Shown one piece after another: positions 35,100 through 47,119 of a stretch of DNA of 64,000 nucleotides (position 1 is its first letter; the number at the start of each line of letters is the position of its first letter). Both the position numbers and the translations under genes were made by a program. The DNA comes from Bactrocera neohumeralis (Eukaryota > Arthropoda > Insecta > Diptera > Tephritidae): assembly GCF_024586455.1 (NCBI RefSeq), contig NC_065922.1, forward strand, positions 15,744,089 through 15,808,088. Direction: 5' to 3'. A model generated the notes under the pieces. The model was not told the DNA's origin and did no database searches. It saw only the letters and a program-made list of their open reading frames with translations.

Positions 35100-35768
35100 C
35101 TCATGTTATTCTTTGTCGCAAATGCGGAAATTTGGATTTTTTACATACCCATTGAGGCTGACATGGGCCTCATCGCTGAACACAATTTGGTTTGAAAACG
35201 TCGGATCTTCTTGAAACTTTTCAAGAACCCATAGAGCGAAGCGATGTCGCTTGGGAAGGTCGATCGGCTTCAGTTTTTGCACAGGCTGTATTATGTGCGC
35301 CTTCAATTTAAAATCTCGACATAGAATGTGCCAAGTTGTTACATATGTACGTCAGTCCGAGTTGCTGCGAACGGGGCCGAATAGAATCTCACAGTCTTCG
35401 TGTACAATCTCAACTACGGCTGCTATATTTTCTTCACTGTCCTTCACGACGTGGTCTATTCGGTCGAATATTGTCCAATAATGAACGCTGGGTCTCAAGA
35501 TGGATGATGGAGTTGCCAATAGTACGCTCAGTAGGCCGATTATGTTGACTATAAGTTGAGCGAAGCGCGTGAAACCAATTCTTTACAGAACGTGAATTTT
35601 CGTACTAAACTAAAGATTTGTAAACGTTGCTCATGTGTAAGCCTTTCCATGATGAAATGGCAAACAATACTGAACAAAAATTAAATGACAACTGAACACG
35701 ACTCACGCGTGATCTGTAAAAAAAGGCAATTGAAAAAAGTACCTCTACTTGGATCTACCTTTATATCA
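35100..35768 (-). mobile_element. DD41D mariner, 5' half only
   Basis: The minus-strand end near 35,768 matches the left end at 28,674-28,740 (AAGGTAGATCCAAGT, then GGTACTTTT, then ACAGATCACGCG). The transposase part reads MKAHIIQPVQKLKPIDLPK, RFALWVLEKFQEDPTFSNQI and VFSDEAHVSLNGYV with the first catalytic Asp, then stops. Everything after residue 190 or so of the transposase is absent. Confidence 0.75.
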
Positions 35769-35769
35769 A

Positions 35770-37500
35770 AGAGAACCGATTATTCAGATTTATGGAACTT
35801 CGCTTTAAAAATCGCTTACCGGAAACCGGTTTTAGTCTCTTAGAAATAGTAGTTCAGATTGCTCCCTAAACAAAACGACTTCTGTGTGTTTTAATGTAAA
35901 TAATATATAGCTGCTTTATGGGTATTCGACGTTTGTTACCGTTTGAAGGCAGCACTCATGAGAAACTTTTGTCAAAGGCCGAATCTTACATCAGGACAGC
36001 TCAGGCCACACATACTTTAATCAAAGGGTTGCCGGATCTTCCATACGTACATTATTGATGAACACCTGTTTCAGCAATTTATTTGGACAAGAAATCAGAT
36101 GACAAGCTCTAGTTTTTTTGAAAAGAGAAAAAGTTGTCAAATATGAACGCGTCATCGAACAAAAAAATGAATCGCATTATTGATAGAACAATGAAAATCT
36201 AAAAATATATAATATATAAAATCTTTCACAATAAATAGACAGTTATTATCTCATTCAACAAACCGTCTAGTGATATTTGCCTCATACAATTGCCAAATTT
36301 TATATAAACTATCGCATAAGAAATTCGCAATCGCTGATTTGTAAGCTATTATATTCACAGTTTTGTTAATGAAATCACTTAATTCAACTCAAAAACAATG
36401 TACACACATGCTTTTGTGATTATCAGCAACAATTGTTGGCATTCAACAACTATAACAAGCCTTTCAATCATCGAAGCATTAAGATCACCTAAGGGTTAAT
36501 TGATTTGCAACTCAAAGCATTTTTGACTATAGCGGCTTGATCTTTGACCAAGCAGTGAATTAAGACAAAGAAAATCGAAACAAATAAGATAATAATGGCC
36601 TGTGGTTACATGACCTATACCGATATATGTATGTATGTATGAATGTTTAATTGAAAGAGGTATTTTCTAATGAAGATTTGACATACTTTTGAGTAAAATA
36701 GATTTCAGCCAAAAACACGGCGGATGGAAGGGCAAATAAGCATATGGAAAACAATTCTACTCACCGTCAGGATCAATTTGATATATACATATAATTCTAT
36801 ATAAAAATATCTCAATTAATGTAAGGAGTTATAAACAACCATTATTGTGAACAAAGTTAATATACTCTATAGCAACATGTTGCGAGGATATAAAAAGATT
36901 TGTCTCAAAACCAAAATATCAATAAATTATGACAGAACTTTATGGAAAATTTCACAATAAAAAAAATTAATTTGCATTTGTAATAAAAATATCTACTAAG
37001 CAGCGGGAGAGTTATTGAGCTATAAAGCAAACGTTGATCTTCAAAGCTTTAGTTTTTTGTAAAATAATGGTATATATGTACTTATGTATATTAGGTCTTA
37101 TACGTCAGCCGCATTTATTGATTTTTACATATTCATGTTTGTACTCCGCGCCTGCGCATTCATTATGTGGCGGATCTGCAGAAATGGTTTAACAGTTTCG
37201 TTGGGCTCATCAAATCGACTAATTAATGTGCCCACAAACTAATCGATGGGAAACCGAAGTAATGAAAGCACACCTACATACAAATGGTTTGCTATTACAT
37301 ATGTATGGATGCTTTTGGGAAAAGAAATTTGCGTAATCGGTTTGGCGAAATTTGTATAATGATATGTTTTTCTTCACATCGTAATGAGCTGTGAATATGC
37401 AAGTGAAAAGAGATGAGGAAAAAAGTAATAAATGGTCTTTTTTTAGACATGCATTTTATGTAAAAGTCAAGTATTTGACTTTATTACAAAGTTAAAGCTA
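35770..37500. other. Intergenic, no gene supported
   Basis: AT-rich, without coding frames, RNA genes or recognised repeats apart from short microsatellite-like TATG runs near 36,623-36,640. Confidence 0.4.
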
Positions 37501-37502
37501 TG

Positions 37503-39190
37503 TAGGTTAGGTTAGGTTAGACGGCTGATCTAAGATTACACGTGGACTACTACATGTAGTCCTTTGTTAGGTCATAGAAAAGAAGATCTTCTGTGTTCGA
37601 ACTTATAAATTAGCAGATGGCTTAATAGCCACATCGGTGGGATGTCTGAAGGTATGCGCTCCAAAATGTTTAAGCTCTGACTTACCAAACGCGGGACAGT
37701 CAAGAAAGAAGCATTGACTTGTTTCCACCTCGACTTCTTCCTTCGGCTTCTGCAGATGACGTCTGGTAAGATTCCCAGCCTTATAGTATGGACGCCAATA
37801 GGGCAATAACCGGTCAAAGCTCCAAAACTAGGAAGAGGCTAGCCTTACTGAGGGCAAAGAGATCCCAGATCTCTTGCAATCGATCTTAGACCGAAAGGCT
37901 TTTGCGACAGCGCATGTAACAATGCTGGCTCAGCGCTGGCCAAGCTTCCGCGAAGCTCAGTAGTCTAGTAATAGAACACAGTACGATAGCGGCTTTACGG
38001 AGCCTTTCTTGCCAGCTCATCAACTTTACAGTTTCCTGCGATTCCTCAGTGACCTGACACCAACACCAGTCTTATCACAAATTCACTCGATACTATTGAT
38101 AGCGAAGTTAGGCATTGAGAAGTTCAAGGCTGGTATCGCCGGTCTGCTATCTGAGTAGTAAATCTGCTGTTATCTTAAGAGCTGCATCCTCGGCATGGAA
38201 GACACTGCAATAGTCTCAATAGTCAGAAAGTTTGAAACTGAACTCATGACAGTAAAACCCTCCAGCAACTTTCCCCCAAAGCTTTGACCTATCCGTGAAG
38301 AAGCTCACTGCCCTTTTCCTCCAACGGCTTCTTCCCACCCACAACTCCCTCGCCCATATAAGGGTAGAGAAGGAGTCGCCAGAGTTCCGTTTGGCGACTT
38401 CATGATCCGGTATGAAGTCAAAGTGAGTGAGGATTTCCGAGTGCTCAGACACATGTTCTTTTAGAAACCCAGATTCTCTGAATCTGAAGGCAACTTTCAC
38501 ATCCTTACACCTTTCGGCGATGTCCACGCCGCCCGTTGAACGCTCTCAAGTTTCTTTGCAAGTGTGGTTTTTCTAGAGCCCTCCACCACATAAAGACTCC
38601 ATAGAACGTAATGGGCTTGACTATAGTGTCGTAGAGCCAGAGGACTACTTTCGATGAAAGACTCCACTTTTTGGGTCCTCTACAGCAATGTTCTTTTAGG
38701 CATCAGGATTTGGTATCTTCTAGTGAATAAAACCATCTAAGTTTTATTTGGGTTGATGACGAGACCGTTTACGACTGCCCAATTTGTTACGACGCTAAGA
38801 GATTCAATTCATAAACACTACTCAGAAACTCTCCTTTGGCCATAAGCGGTACACGCTTCTTTAAATTTTTTAAGTAGGTCATTAACGACCAGAATTCATA
38901 GAAGAGGAGGGAGAACTTCACTTTTGTAGAGTTTCACGTTTTTTAAGCAGATCGTTAACAACCAGGATTCATAAGAAGAGAAGAGAGAACTCCACTTTGT
39001 GGGGTTCCCCTACTCACATTTCGTCGAGTAAGTGTGTTTCCCCATTCCGTTTCAATCACTATGTCTCACAGAAGACTACAAATTAAGTGTTTGAGGTTTG
39101 ATACAACCCCAAGACTGTCCAGAGCACTTACGACTGCTCCCGGTAGAACTTTATTCAACGCTGCCTCTATATTAAGGAAGACCCAACAGC
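37503..39190 (-). mobile_element. Non-LTR retrotransposon (RT end, RNase H, zinc knuckle, tail)
   Basis: The minus strand shows decayed RT C-terminal remains (38,550-39,190), then WRKRAVSFFTDRSKLWGKVA, where the RNase H motif TDGSK has G replaced by R, GGFYCHEFSFKLSDY, and finally GYCPIGVHTIRLGILPD, ETSQCFFLDCPAFGKSELKH and HTFRHP, a knuckle-like end. It finishes with repeated CCTAA at 37,520-37,503. The same family and orientation occur at 57,640-58,650. Many frame breaks are present. Confidence 0.8.
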
Positions 39191-40715
39191 GAATTCCTTA
39201 GCCCTAAATATAAATGTATCCCATTAGGGTTAAAAAATTATTTCGAGCAAGTGAATCGAATAAATTCCAGCCGAGAGGCCCAATTGGACATGGCTGAATG
39301 AAAATTATGAATATATTAAAAAAATATATTTCATAAAATATATCATAAAATTTATTTTTAAATAAAAAAATTATAAATAAAATCTAATAAATTTTTATTC
39401 CAAAAATTTTAGATTTTGTTCTAAAAATCTTTCCATCAGTTAGTTTGCATTCTTAATTTTGCATTCTTTTGCCATTTTATTATTTTATTGCTGCTTTTGT
39501 TAGCTTTTCGATTATATTCTTTTAATTCTCCTTGTGAGCTTCTATGTATAAATTCTTAACAATGCGGTTCTTTGTTGTTTTTTCACCATTGTTTGTTTGT
39601 GATTTTGGTGATTTGCATGCTACAGACAGCTGGATTTCCGGTTTTATTCTAGCCTTTTCTCCAGAACTAGTTTGTGGTCTGCAGGTGAATCAGTGACATC
39701 GTGTTTGATGGCACAGAGGCACCAACAAATATCTATTCAAAAACTTGCATCATTTGCCAGTCTTCGCAACGCGCTGAAATTTTGTTTTGATCATTTGCAT
39801 ACCATTCTGGAGAACTATTGGGTAATCTGCAAATCACGCACGGAATTCTAAATTTATGCATGACGTTTGTTTACCTCGATATTATTTTAAAATTAAAGAC
39901 ACTTTTTTTTTATCTATTGTTGTAGTGCGACTTTTGTTCGAGAACGAAAAAAAGGTTTCGAGTATTTTTTCGGTGCTTTAATTTTAGAAATATCTAGTTT
40001 TTAATACTTTTTTCGCTGTTGCTTTTATGTGAAAGTGGCTTTTTGCTATCTCACAATTACAGATGTCGAAATTTTATTTTGCAATTTTGCGGTTGCTGCC
40101 ACCGCATCGTAAAGCCCAATTTATCAATTAACGCTTTGTTAAAACACATTTTGAAGATTTTAAATGTCAACAACGACTCAATTATTGAGTTATATACAAA
40201 CACATTGGAAATAAAATTTTTATAGAATTTTAGAGATATTAATTTTATTTATAGTACTACTTTGGTTTGATTAAGGTAACTGACCGCTCAATAGCAGAAA
40301 CTTATGTGCAAGGTGAACAAGCTATTTAGTTCGATGAACATCTTTTTCGAGATACAATTTGGCAAGCAAAGTAGTGCATATATAAATTTCGAAAAATTAA
40401 AGATATTTTTTGCATAAGCTGTTGGAACAACACAGAATTTGACCAAAAAGGTCAGGTCAGTTACAGAAAAATTAAAAAGAGGGAAGAAACGGGATAAAAA
40501 TTATGATATATGTATTTTGTAACCGAATAGATTTTGGTAACAGCGCAATTATCAGCCCGATTTCGATGCTCACAGAAGATTTCGAACACAAATCAACAAT
40601 TTTGAACCATTACCATTACTATACCATGTTAAGACAAGTCGAAAGGAAGTATTAATATCATACCAATAGATTAATAGCGGTACTAGAGAATACTATATTT
40701 CATCGGTTAAACAAA
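39191..40715. other. Intergenic, no gene supported
   Basis: AT-rich. A small element-like stretch with gtaactgacc / ggtcagttac ends lies at 40,276-40,464, but the repeats are too short to call. Frames are below 70 codons. Confidence 0.35.
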
Positions 40716-40718
40716 TAA

Positions 40719-41560
40719 ATGTTGGATTTTTATTTCAGTTACGCAAAAGATGTGGAGAGTGGGCTGGAAGCAGTGAGAAATCATTGGCTGATGGCCATCA
40801 CGCATTTTTTAGAATGTACAGACGCTATATATTTCCAGCCTTTAAGAGATGGCGTAGAGTACGTCTCTACAGATATCATAACACAGAACAAAATACTTTG
40901 GGAAATCAACGGTTTCGAACCGTATAAGACCTCTGGTAAGAACGATATTTTTCCAGTCATGATGTAGAGTGTTTCAAAAGCGCTGGTTTCTTACCTGATC
41001 TCATTATTCGAAATAATACAGAGCAATAAGTTTAACCTCGTTCTTTCTAAAGACAAGCTTTTATGGGCCCACATTTGGAAAGCACATAAGACCTATACAA
41101 AGAGTACATTAATGGAGACGGCACTTCATTCGCTAGCCCTAAATATAGAAAGAGCACCAGAACATAAGAATATGTTCTGGTTGTCTATCCTTACATAAGT
41201 GGAGTATTCAACAATGTCTCCAATAACGCAATCTTTAACAGTTTGGAAGCAGCCCGGTTAGTGCCTGCCATCATAGCATGGGTAAAGGCTATAAATGCCT
41301 TAAGTACTTGCAAAATAGCCAAGATCATGTGTTGCATGCTTCCTACTCATTCGGTGTCGAAAGGACTGCCGGACGGCTGTTAGCCTCTTGACAAATCCCA
41401 ACCTACTGCCATTACATGAGATCAGTAACGGGTACAAGTAACGACGATGCATACATTGCAGAGAAGTTGACCTGAGAGAGACGATGGCGTTGATGTGCTG
41501 TATGCTGAATACTTTACCTCAAACCAAACTGAACCTCTAAGGACCAGTAGGGCTATGTGT
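40719..41560 (+). mobile_element. Non-LTR reverse transcriptase fragment
   Basis: Frames read TQNKILWEINGFEPYKTSGK and DIFPVMM, the conserved start of a non-LTR reverse transcriptase (usually INSFKPYKSPGPDGI), then HIWKAHKTYTK-like and NNAIFNSLEAARLVP-like remains where the first RT catalytic region is expected. There is no intact YxDD box. It is broken by several stops after 40,967. Confidence 0.65.
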
Positions 41561-42185
41561 TAAATTTAAATTTCAGTCATTATAGTATTGCCTTATGAAT
41601 GAATCCGTGTATGTGACCGCTAAACCTATTGGAGTTTCTTAATTTGTGGAATTGTAACGTCTGATGAGAAATCCAATTTTTATCTTCTTCTTCAAAATTA
41701 TTCGCTAACCGATCTGGACGTTTATAGTCCGCATTATTTATAATATATACCGTGGCTTAACGAAATAAAAATATCAAAATTGAAAAGAATTTGAACATGT
41801 TCCATCCAATTGCCATTAGGTTTAAAACCCTGTAGAACATTTGGTAATAATAAATCATCACTTCAAAGTGCCAATATTCTTCTACGCATGGATACTGAAA
41901 ACGTCTCATTGTAGTCTCAATTATATCTCTAGTAACAGCTTGTCAGGTCTTTCAAAGATCCCTCAAATTCACGTTAGCACTACATATTAATATTTCCGGC
42001 CTCAATTATGTTTCGTATTTCACATTTCATTTACTTCCAACGAGATTATAATTCATCACATAAACTACTTGAAAACACGTTAGTTACCATTCTTGAGCTT
42101 TTGTAGACAACTTGTCAAATCGGCAAAGTCAAAATTAATTATTTTTTAATTTAAGTGATAACTCGCAAATTGTCACTTACTTACA
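41561..42185. other. Intergenic, no gene supported
   Basis: No coding frame, RNA gene or recognisable repeat. Confidence 0.4.
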
Positions 42186-42189
42186 TTAC

Positions 42190-42560
42190 AAAGGGTTATC
42201 CATTTCGGGGTTCTCTAATTTTTGAAAGAAAAAACACAAAACTTCAGATATAATGGGGAATGTTTATTTTTTCGAAATAACATTCTTTGTCATCTGTTTT
42301 TTGGAGATTACCTCTTTCAAATATTCAGACGGTCTATCCGTGAAGTTTTGCGAGTTGAGCGAAGAGCGCGAAACACATTCCTTACATAACGTGAATTTTC
42401 GTAATAAAGTTGAACGAATTGTAAATGTTTTTCAGACGTAAGCCTTTCCATGATGAAATGCCAAACAATACTGATCAAAAATACTATGGCACCTTGGCAC
42501 GACTCTATCAATCTGTCAAAAAAGGCTATTTAAAATAGTGCCGGCATGGGAAACTTCCTC
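42190..42560 (-). mobile_element. Internally deleted DD41D mariner derivative
   Basis: About 370 bp. The minus-strand start encodes MERLTSEKHLQFVQLYYENS and RNVFRALRS. It then jumps to the 3' end of the transposase and the terminal sequence (AATAAACATTCCCCATTA, then CTGAAGTTTTGTGTTTTTT), which matches 29,765-29,815. About 0.9 kb of the transposase is therefore missing. It is a MITE-like derivative of the 28.7-kb family. Confidence 0.75.
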
Positions 42561-43675
42561 AGAATCAATAAAGCTTTCGTCAATGGCATGTGTCAAACAG
42601 GCCACTAAAACCACCCTCTGAGAGCCCGTTGCCCAACTTGGAACAAATTTGCCTTACTTCAGGGTTATAACTTGTGGTGAAGCTCTAAAACTTGGAGATT
42701 AGTTTAGTTTTAGGTGTTACAAACAGCTGTTAGTTTCCGGCGTAAAAATCTTTAAATTTGCTTCAGAACACCCTATAAAAAATTATTCTAAAAAACCAAG
42801 TACATTCTTATTGTTGTTGTTTTATGCGCAAAAACTAATTACAATTTTAATGCGTTAGAATTTAAAGCAGCGAAGCGAAAAGCCTTTGAAGCTTGACTTA
42901 AAGTGATTGCGCGGACACATAATGACATTTTAAGTGGGCAATGAAAAGTGCGTCGCAAAGCGTATAGTCAATGGAGTCCACCGAAAGAACCACTCAAGTT
43001 TGACACGCAATGTTTCGACAAATGACCGTAAGGCTGACAATTGATAAATGCGGCCATAAAGCTTTAAGAAATTTAACTGAAATTGACAATAATTTTCTGC
43101 GTGAAGGAAAACATAAATCTTTTTGCAGAATGAGCTTAGAAATAGTTGAGTAATTTTTAAGCACATAAACTAGATGAATAAAACTAAAAAAAAAACTATT
43201 TTTATAATTCTAATTAATTCACATTAAAGTATATATATAAGTATATTATGTTGAGATTATGTTTTCTCATTTTATACGTAACACTAAAGATCGCTTTGAT
43301 CGCACTGCTTGGTGACCTCTAAAGCGCGCTTCAATTGTTTCGTCACAGCGTGAAGTGCTAAAGAAGCAGTGATTTATATTCCAAATATTTTTTAAAACTT
43401 TTGTTGTTGTTTTTTTGTTCAAATATTATTATTTTATTTTATTTTGTTTTATTTTTTTGTTTCTTGTTGCTTTGAAATAGTTTACTTGCCTGCTCATGCT
43501 TGCACCCAATCAAGCTCTGTCAGTTGTCGTCATCTATTACATATCTACATAATAAAGCGGCTCAAGTGTCAGAATGACACGCTTATCCGTTCGGTTGCTC
43601 TTCAGCTGCGAACGACAAGCTGACAAATTAGCTGTTTTTCTAATGTTTGTGTACATTCAGCAAGCTTTTAAAGCA
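42561..43675. other. Intergenic, no gene supported
   Basis: Mostly single-copy-like sequence. Frames of up to 78 codons are without motifs. Confidence 0.4.
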
Positions 43676-43679
43676 TTGT

Positions 43680-44395
43680 TTTTGGGTTGAACACAATTTT
43701 TTGTTGTTGTTGTATATTTTTGGATTTTTCAGCTGTGGTTTCATTGTTGTTGTTAGTGATCTTAGGTGTTTTAGCTTTGGTTGTTGCAGTGAATTCTCTT
43801 GATTTGCATTTACAGCAGTAGTTGTTGTTGTTTTTTGATGTTGTATATTTTTTTGGATTTATAGGTACATACATATTTGTGTTGCTTGTCATTTGTTGTT
43901 GTTGTATTTTTTTGATTCGCACTGCAACTGTTTTTGTTGTTATATTTAGTTGTCTCAAATTGTTGTTTTTGTTGTATTTAGTTGTCTCAAATTGTTGTTT
44001 TTGTTGTATTATGTTCCTCATGTTGTTGTTGTATATTTCTTTCGTTTTTATTTTCGCAGCCCAATTGTTGTTGTGTTTGTATTTTGCCTTTCGTATTGTT
44101 GTTGTTGTTGTATTATGTTTCTTATGTTGTTGCTTTTGTATTTCTTGATGTTGTATATTTCTTTAATTTTTTATTTTTAGATACATAGTTTTTTTATTTT
44201 TTGTTGTTGTTTTTATGTTGTTGTATATTTCTATGGGTTTTGTTGTTCTTGTTGTATTATGTTTTTCATACTTTTTATTGCTACTGCTGTTGTAGTATAT
44301 TTTCTCTTATTTTTTGTTGTTGTTTTTGTTTTTCTTTTCCACTACTTTTTTGTTGTATTTTCTTTTCTCATAATTTTGCTTTTGTTGTAGCCACA
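43680..44395. repeat. TTG/T-rich microsatellite tract
   Basis: Interrupted (TTG)n runs mixed with T runs over 0.7 kb. They leave all plus frames and one minus frame open for about 70-115 codons (Phe/Cys/Val-rich on plus, Gln/Asn-rich on minus). A 32-bp unit containing gttgtctcaaattgttg is repeated in tandem at 43,949 and 43,981. The open frames are by-products of composition. Confidence 0.8.
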
Positions 44396-44469
44396 TTTGA
44401 GCAGTCAACAAACAAATTCACACCCAGGCTCGGCAGTGCATTAATCAACCAAGCAACAACAACAACTAC

Positions 44470-45280
44470 TTATTAACGGTGTGGTAAGCAGTACAGCGGT
44501 AGGCTTGGCTTAGTGCGGCCTATTTGAAAAATGTTTGTGTGTATGCGTGAACGTGTCATTCAACGGGAGCTGTTAGCAAACGTGTAAGTGACTTGTTATT
44601 GTTCACTTTTGCATTCGTTAAAATATTTGTTACTGTTGTTCAGAGAGTGGGAAAAAAAGACACATAGCTAGATCAAGGTTAACTCGCTCTAACCAATGGC
44701 AAATATTGGCTTGGTTAACAGAATACATGCATTTGTTAGTTCTTTATTTACGGGTAACAAATTCTTTTGTTAGCGCATAGCTTAATGTGATTAATTTATT
44801 TTATTAATTTTTTAACTCTTCGTTATAGAAAAGGTAACAAGATCAACACTAGCAATTTCAATTATTTTAAATTTCAGTTTTTTTTTTTAATCTCGTTTCA
44901 GATATTTAGTTAAATATAATAAATATAAGTAATATGCCTATTATTTGCTTTCGGCAGAAAAATAATAAAAGATTTCAGTATAAAAATTATTTGCTAAAAA
45001 TTCTTGTTAAAGTAAAATAAGAAACTTCAACTTAGAACTAATATATACAACTTAAAACTAATATATGCAACTTAAAACTAATTTATACAACTTAAAACTA
45101 ATATTTGTAAAACTAATGTTTACAACTTAGAACTAATAATTTAACTAAAAATCTTGCTTCTTGCTCTTCCGATGATATGGGAGATAAAGTACGTAACTCG
45201 TCCTCCAAATCACCGGTGAAAAATGGTGCGTCTTTGCCGCTATGACGCGGCATTTAAACTTTGGTTTGCACCTCCTTCAA
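44470..45280. other. Intergenic downstream of the candidate spliced gene
   Basis: Contains a short direct array of cttaaaactaatatatacaa-like words (45,025-45,110, about 30-bp spacing) and a 50-bp copy (44,786-44,834) of the sequence upstream of the candidate gene. The minus strand around 45,150-45,260 is open for a further 35-45 codons and may be its 3' exon or UTR. Confidence 0.4.
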
Positions 45281-45341
45281 ATCTAGAAAATTAAAATATA
45301 AAAAAGCTTCTGTGTTAATTTGTCAATGTAAACGTTTTTAC

Positions 45342-46455
45342 TTTGTCTGTTAGGGACTTTTCAATTGCAGTGAGATCAGAATGGCATCCAACTTCTGGAT
45401 TATATCTGAAAAACATAAATGTATTTTTATAAAGCAAATACTATTTTATTTTAAGCAATTTTAGATATTCTGCATACGAACAAATATCTTGGACGAAAAA
45501 ATGAACATTTTTAGTTATAGAGGAGGTTATCCAGTTCAAGAATATATATAGTTATACTCGCGGGAATATTCGAGATATTTGCGTTTAAAACTGAAAATTA
45601 CGACTATTTGAAGAACGTATTTTTCGATTTAAAATTAATTTTGCACTTATATTTCGCTTTTTATGTTCACTAGCACTTCACTAATTCGTGTACATTTTCT
45701 TAATATTAAACTTATTGTTGAATTATATTTATTTCACATCAACTAAAGGATGCAATATTGATCTGAAGAACCTCCTCTATCCGACCATACCCATTTTATT
45801 CCCGAAATCCTGGGACGGTATTCTAAAGTCGACACAATTATAATTGTAAATTCATTTCAATTTTTGTATGTATGTATATACATATATATGTATGTAGATA
45901 TATATTTGAAATAAATATGCACTATTTAATTTTAATAATTTAAAACTTACTCCCTTATTTGTTTGTTGTACGCAATATATTTGAATTCTTCAAATGATTC
46001 CAGTAATATTAAAATGTTTATTTAGACACACAACATTCAATTCACAATGCTTACCTTTTTCTCCTTGTGAAGCTTTTTCGATTTCTCTACAAAAAAAAGA
46101 AATTAAAAAATATATATATATATATATATAATAGAAATTAATTATAAAATATTAAATTATCATGTAACAAACTTACCTCTTTAAAATCCAAAATAAACTG
46201 CGCTTTTCTTTTTCTTCTTCTTGAAAAATTGGGTATTCGTCTTTCCTTTTCTAGCAAGTTAACATTACAATATGTTTAGAATGTCGATAGTTCTGCTCTA
46301 TCTTACTTACGTAATCTCCCATTCAATTGGAAATTCCAGAAAATGTAACAGTGTTAGTGAACAGCTGAAAATGTTTCAATGTGTTTGTGCAATCTGTTAC
46401 CTCCGTCTTGCAGGGATTCAAGAGCTTTACGCAATTCGCTTCTCAAGCGTCTCAT
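45342..46455 (-). CDS. Candidate four-exon gene for a small basic protein
   Basis: Exons on the minus strand are 46,455-46,401, 46,250-46,177, 46,086-46,055 and 45,405-45,342 (55, 74, 32 and 64 nt, together exactly 75 codons). The donors are gtaaca, gtaagt, gtaagc and gtaaaa, and the acceptors ttgctag, tttgtag and tttttcag. The frame stays open over all three junctions. The next exon (acceptor ttttctag, 45,282) adds one codon and a stop, giving about 76 residues. The protein starts MRRLRSELRKALESLQDG and continues with Arg/Lys-rich segments (NFSRRRKRKAQ, RNRKSFTRRKR), then YNPEVGCHSDLTAIEKSLTDK. It could bind nucleic acid or be nuclear, but that is a guess. An in-frame ATG at 46,527 would add 24 residues. 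I do not recognise the family; it may be a fragment of a larger gene. Confidence 0.45.
45518..45779. mobile_element. 262-bp MITE with TA ends inside an intron
   Basis: The ends read TAGAGGAGGTTATCCAGTTC and, inverted, TAGAGGAGGTTCTTCAGATC: 17 of 20 bases match. TA occurs at both outer ends, consistent with a TA target. It lies inside the third intron of the candidate gene. There is no coding capacity. A mariner/Tc1-type origin is inferred only from the TA. Confidence 0.6.
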
Positions 46456-46599
46456 AGACACGCAGATAAGATTAACTCGAGCAAGTTGGCTTGTTAGTTG
46501 GTTGCTGTTATTGTTTTTATTGCACATAAATTTTAGTTTATTTGATGCGATTACATTTATTTTATTAATTTTTTTAGCTCTTCGTTATAGTAAAAGTCA

Positions 46600-47115
46600 A
46601 ACAACACGAGCGTTTGCGTTCGGAGAATTTTGTGCGAAACAAAGACAGTAAAGAAACGTAGTATTAATTGAGCAAATCTTGTTGGCATTACAAGAAATAA
46701 TTTACTTTAGTTACTCAAATAAAAAAAGTAAATATTTTGATTGTTTAAAAGTCTTGATTATAATAAAAGTTGTTTCTTCCTTATGTCCGAGATAAAGCCG
46801 TATAACACGAAGTAGGACAAGACGGATCCGCTTCCCATTATATGGTTTGCCTCAAATAGAAACGAGAAACTCCTGCTATTTGTCAATGAACGTTTTTCTT
46901 TCGCATAATCAGAATGATCCGATTTATGCACCATTTTGTTCGATAAATTGTTACTATTTTGAAGATAATTTCATATTGTCACTCCCATAGCAACCCTCGT
47001 CCCTATTCGCAAATGATAGGAGAATCAACTTTCAAAAGCTTCTCTCGAGGGGAGTTTTTCACCAACAATCCATAATACGCAGGAACTGATTATAAAAACT
47101 TAGTTGTCTAAACTG
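46600..47115. other. Intergenic, no gene supported
   Basis: No coding frame or recognisable repeat. Confidence 0.4.
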
Positions 47116-47119
47116 TAAG

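Noticed and set aside
40272..40468. Possible small element with gtaactgacc / ggtcagttac ends next to TTAA
   Set aside because: The inverted repeat is only 10 bp and TTAA is present on one side only.
43668..44476. Several overlapping frames of 68-117 codons
   Set aside because: All come from the TTG microsatellite and T runs; no start context, motif or splice signal supports any of them.
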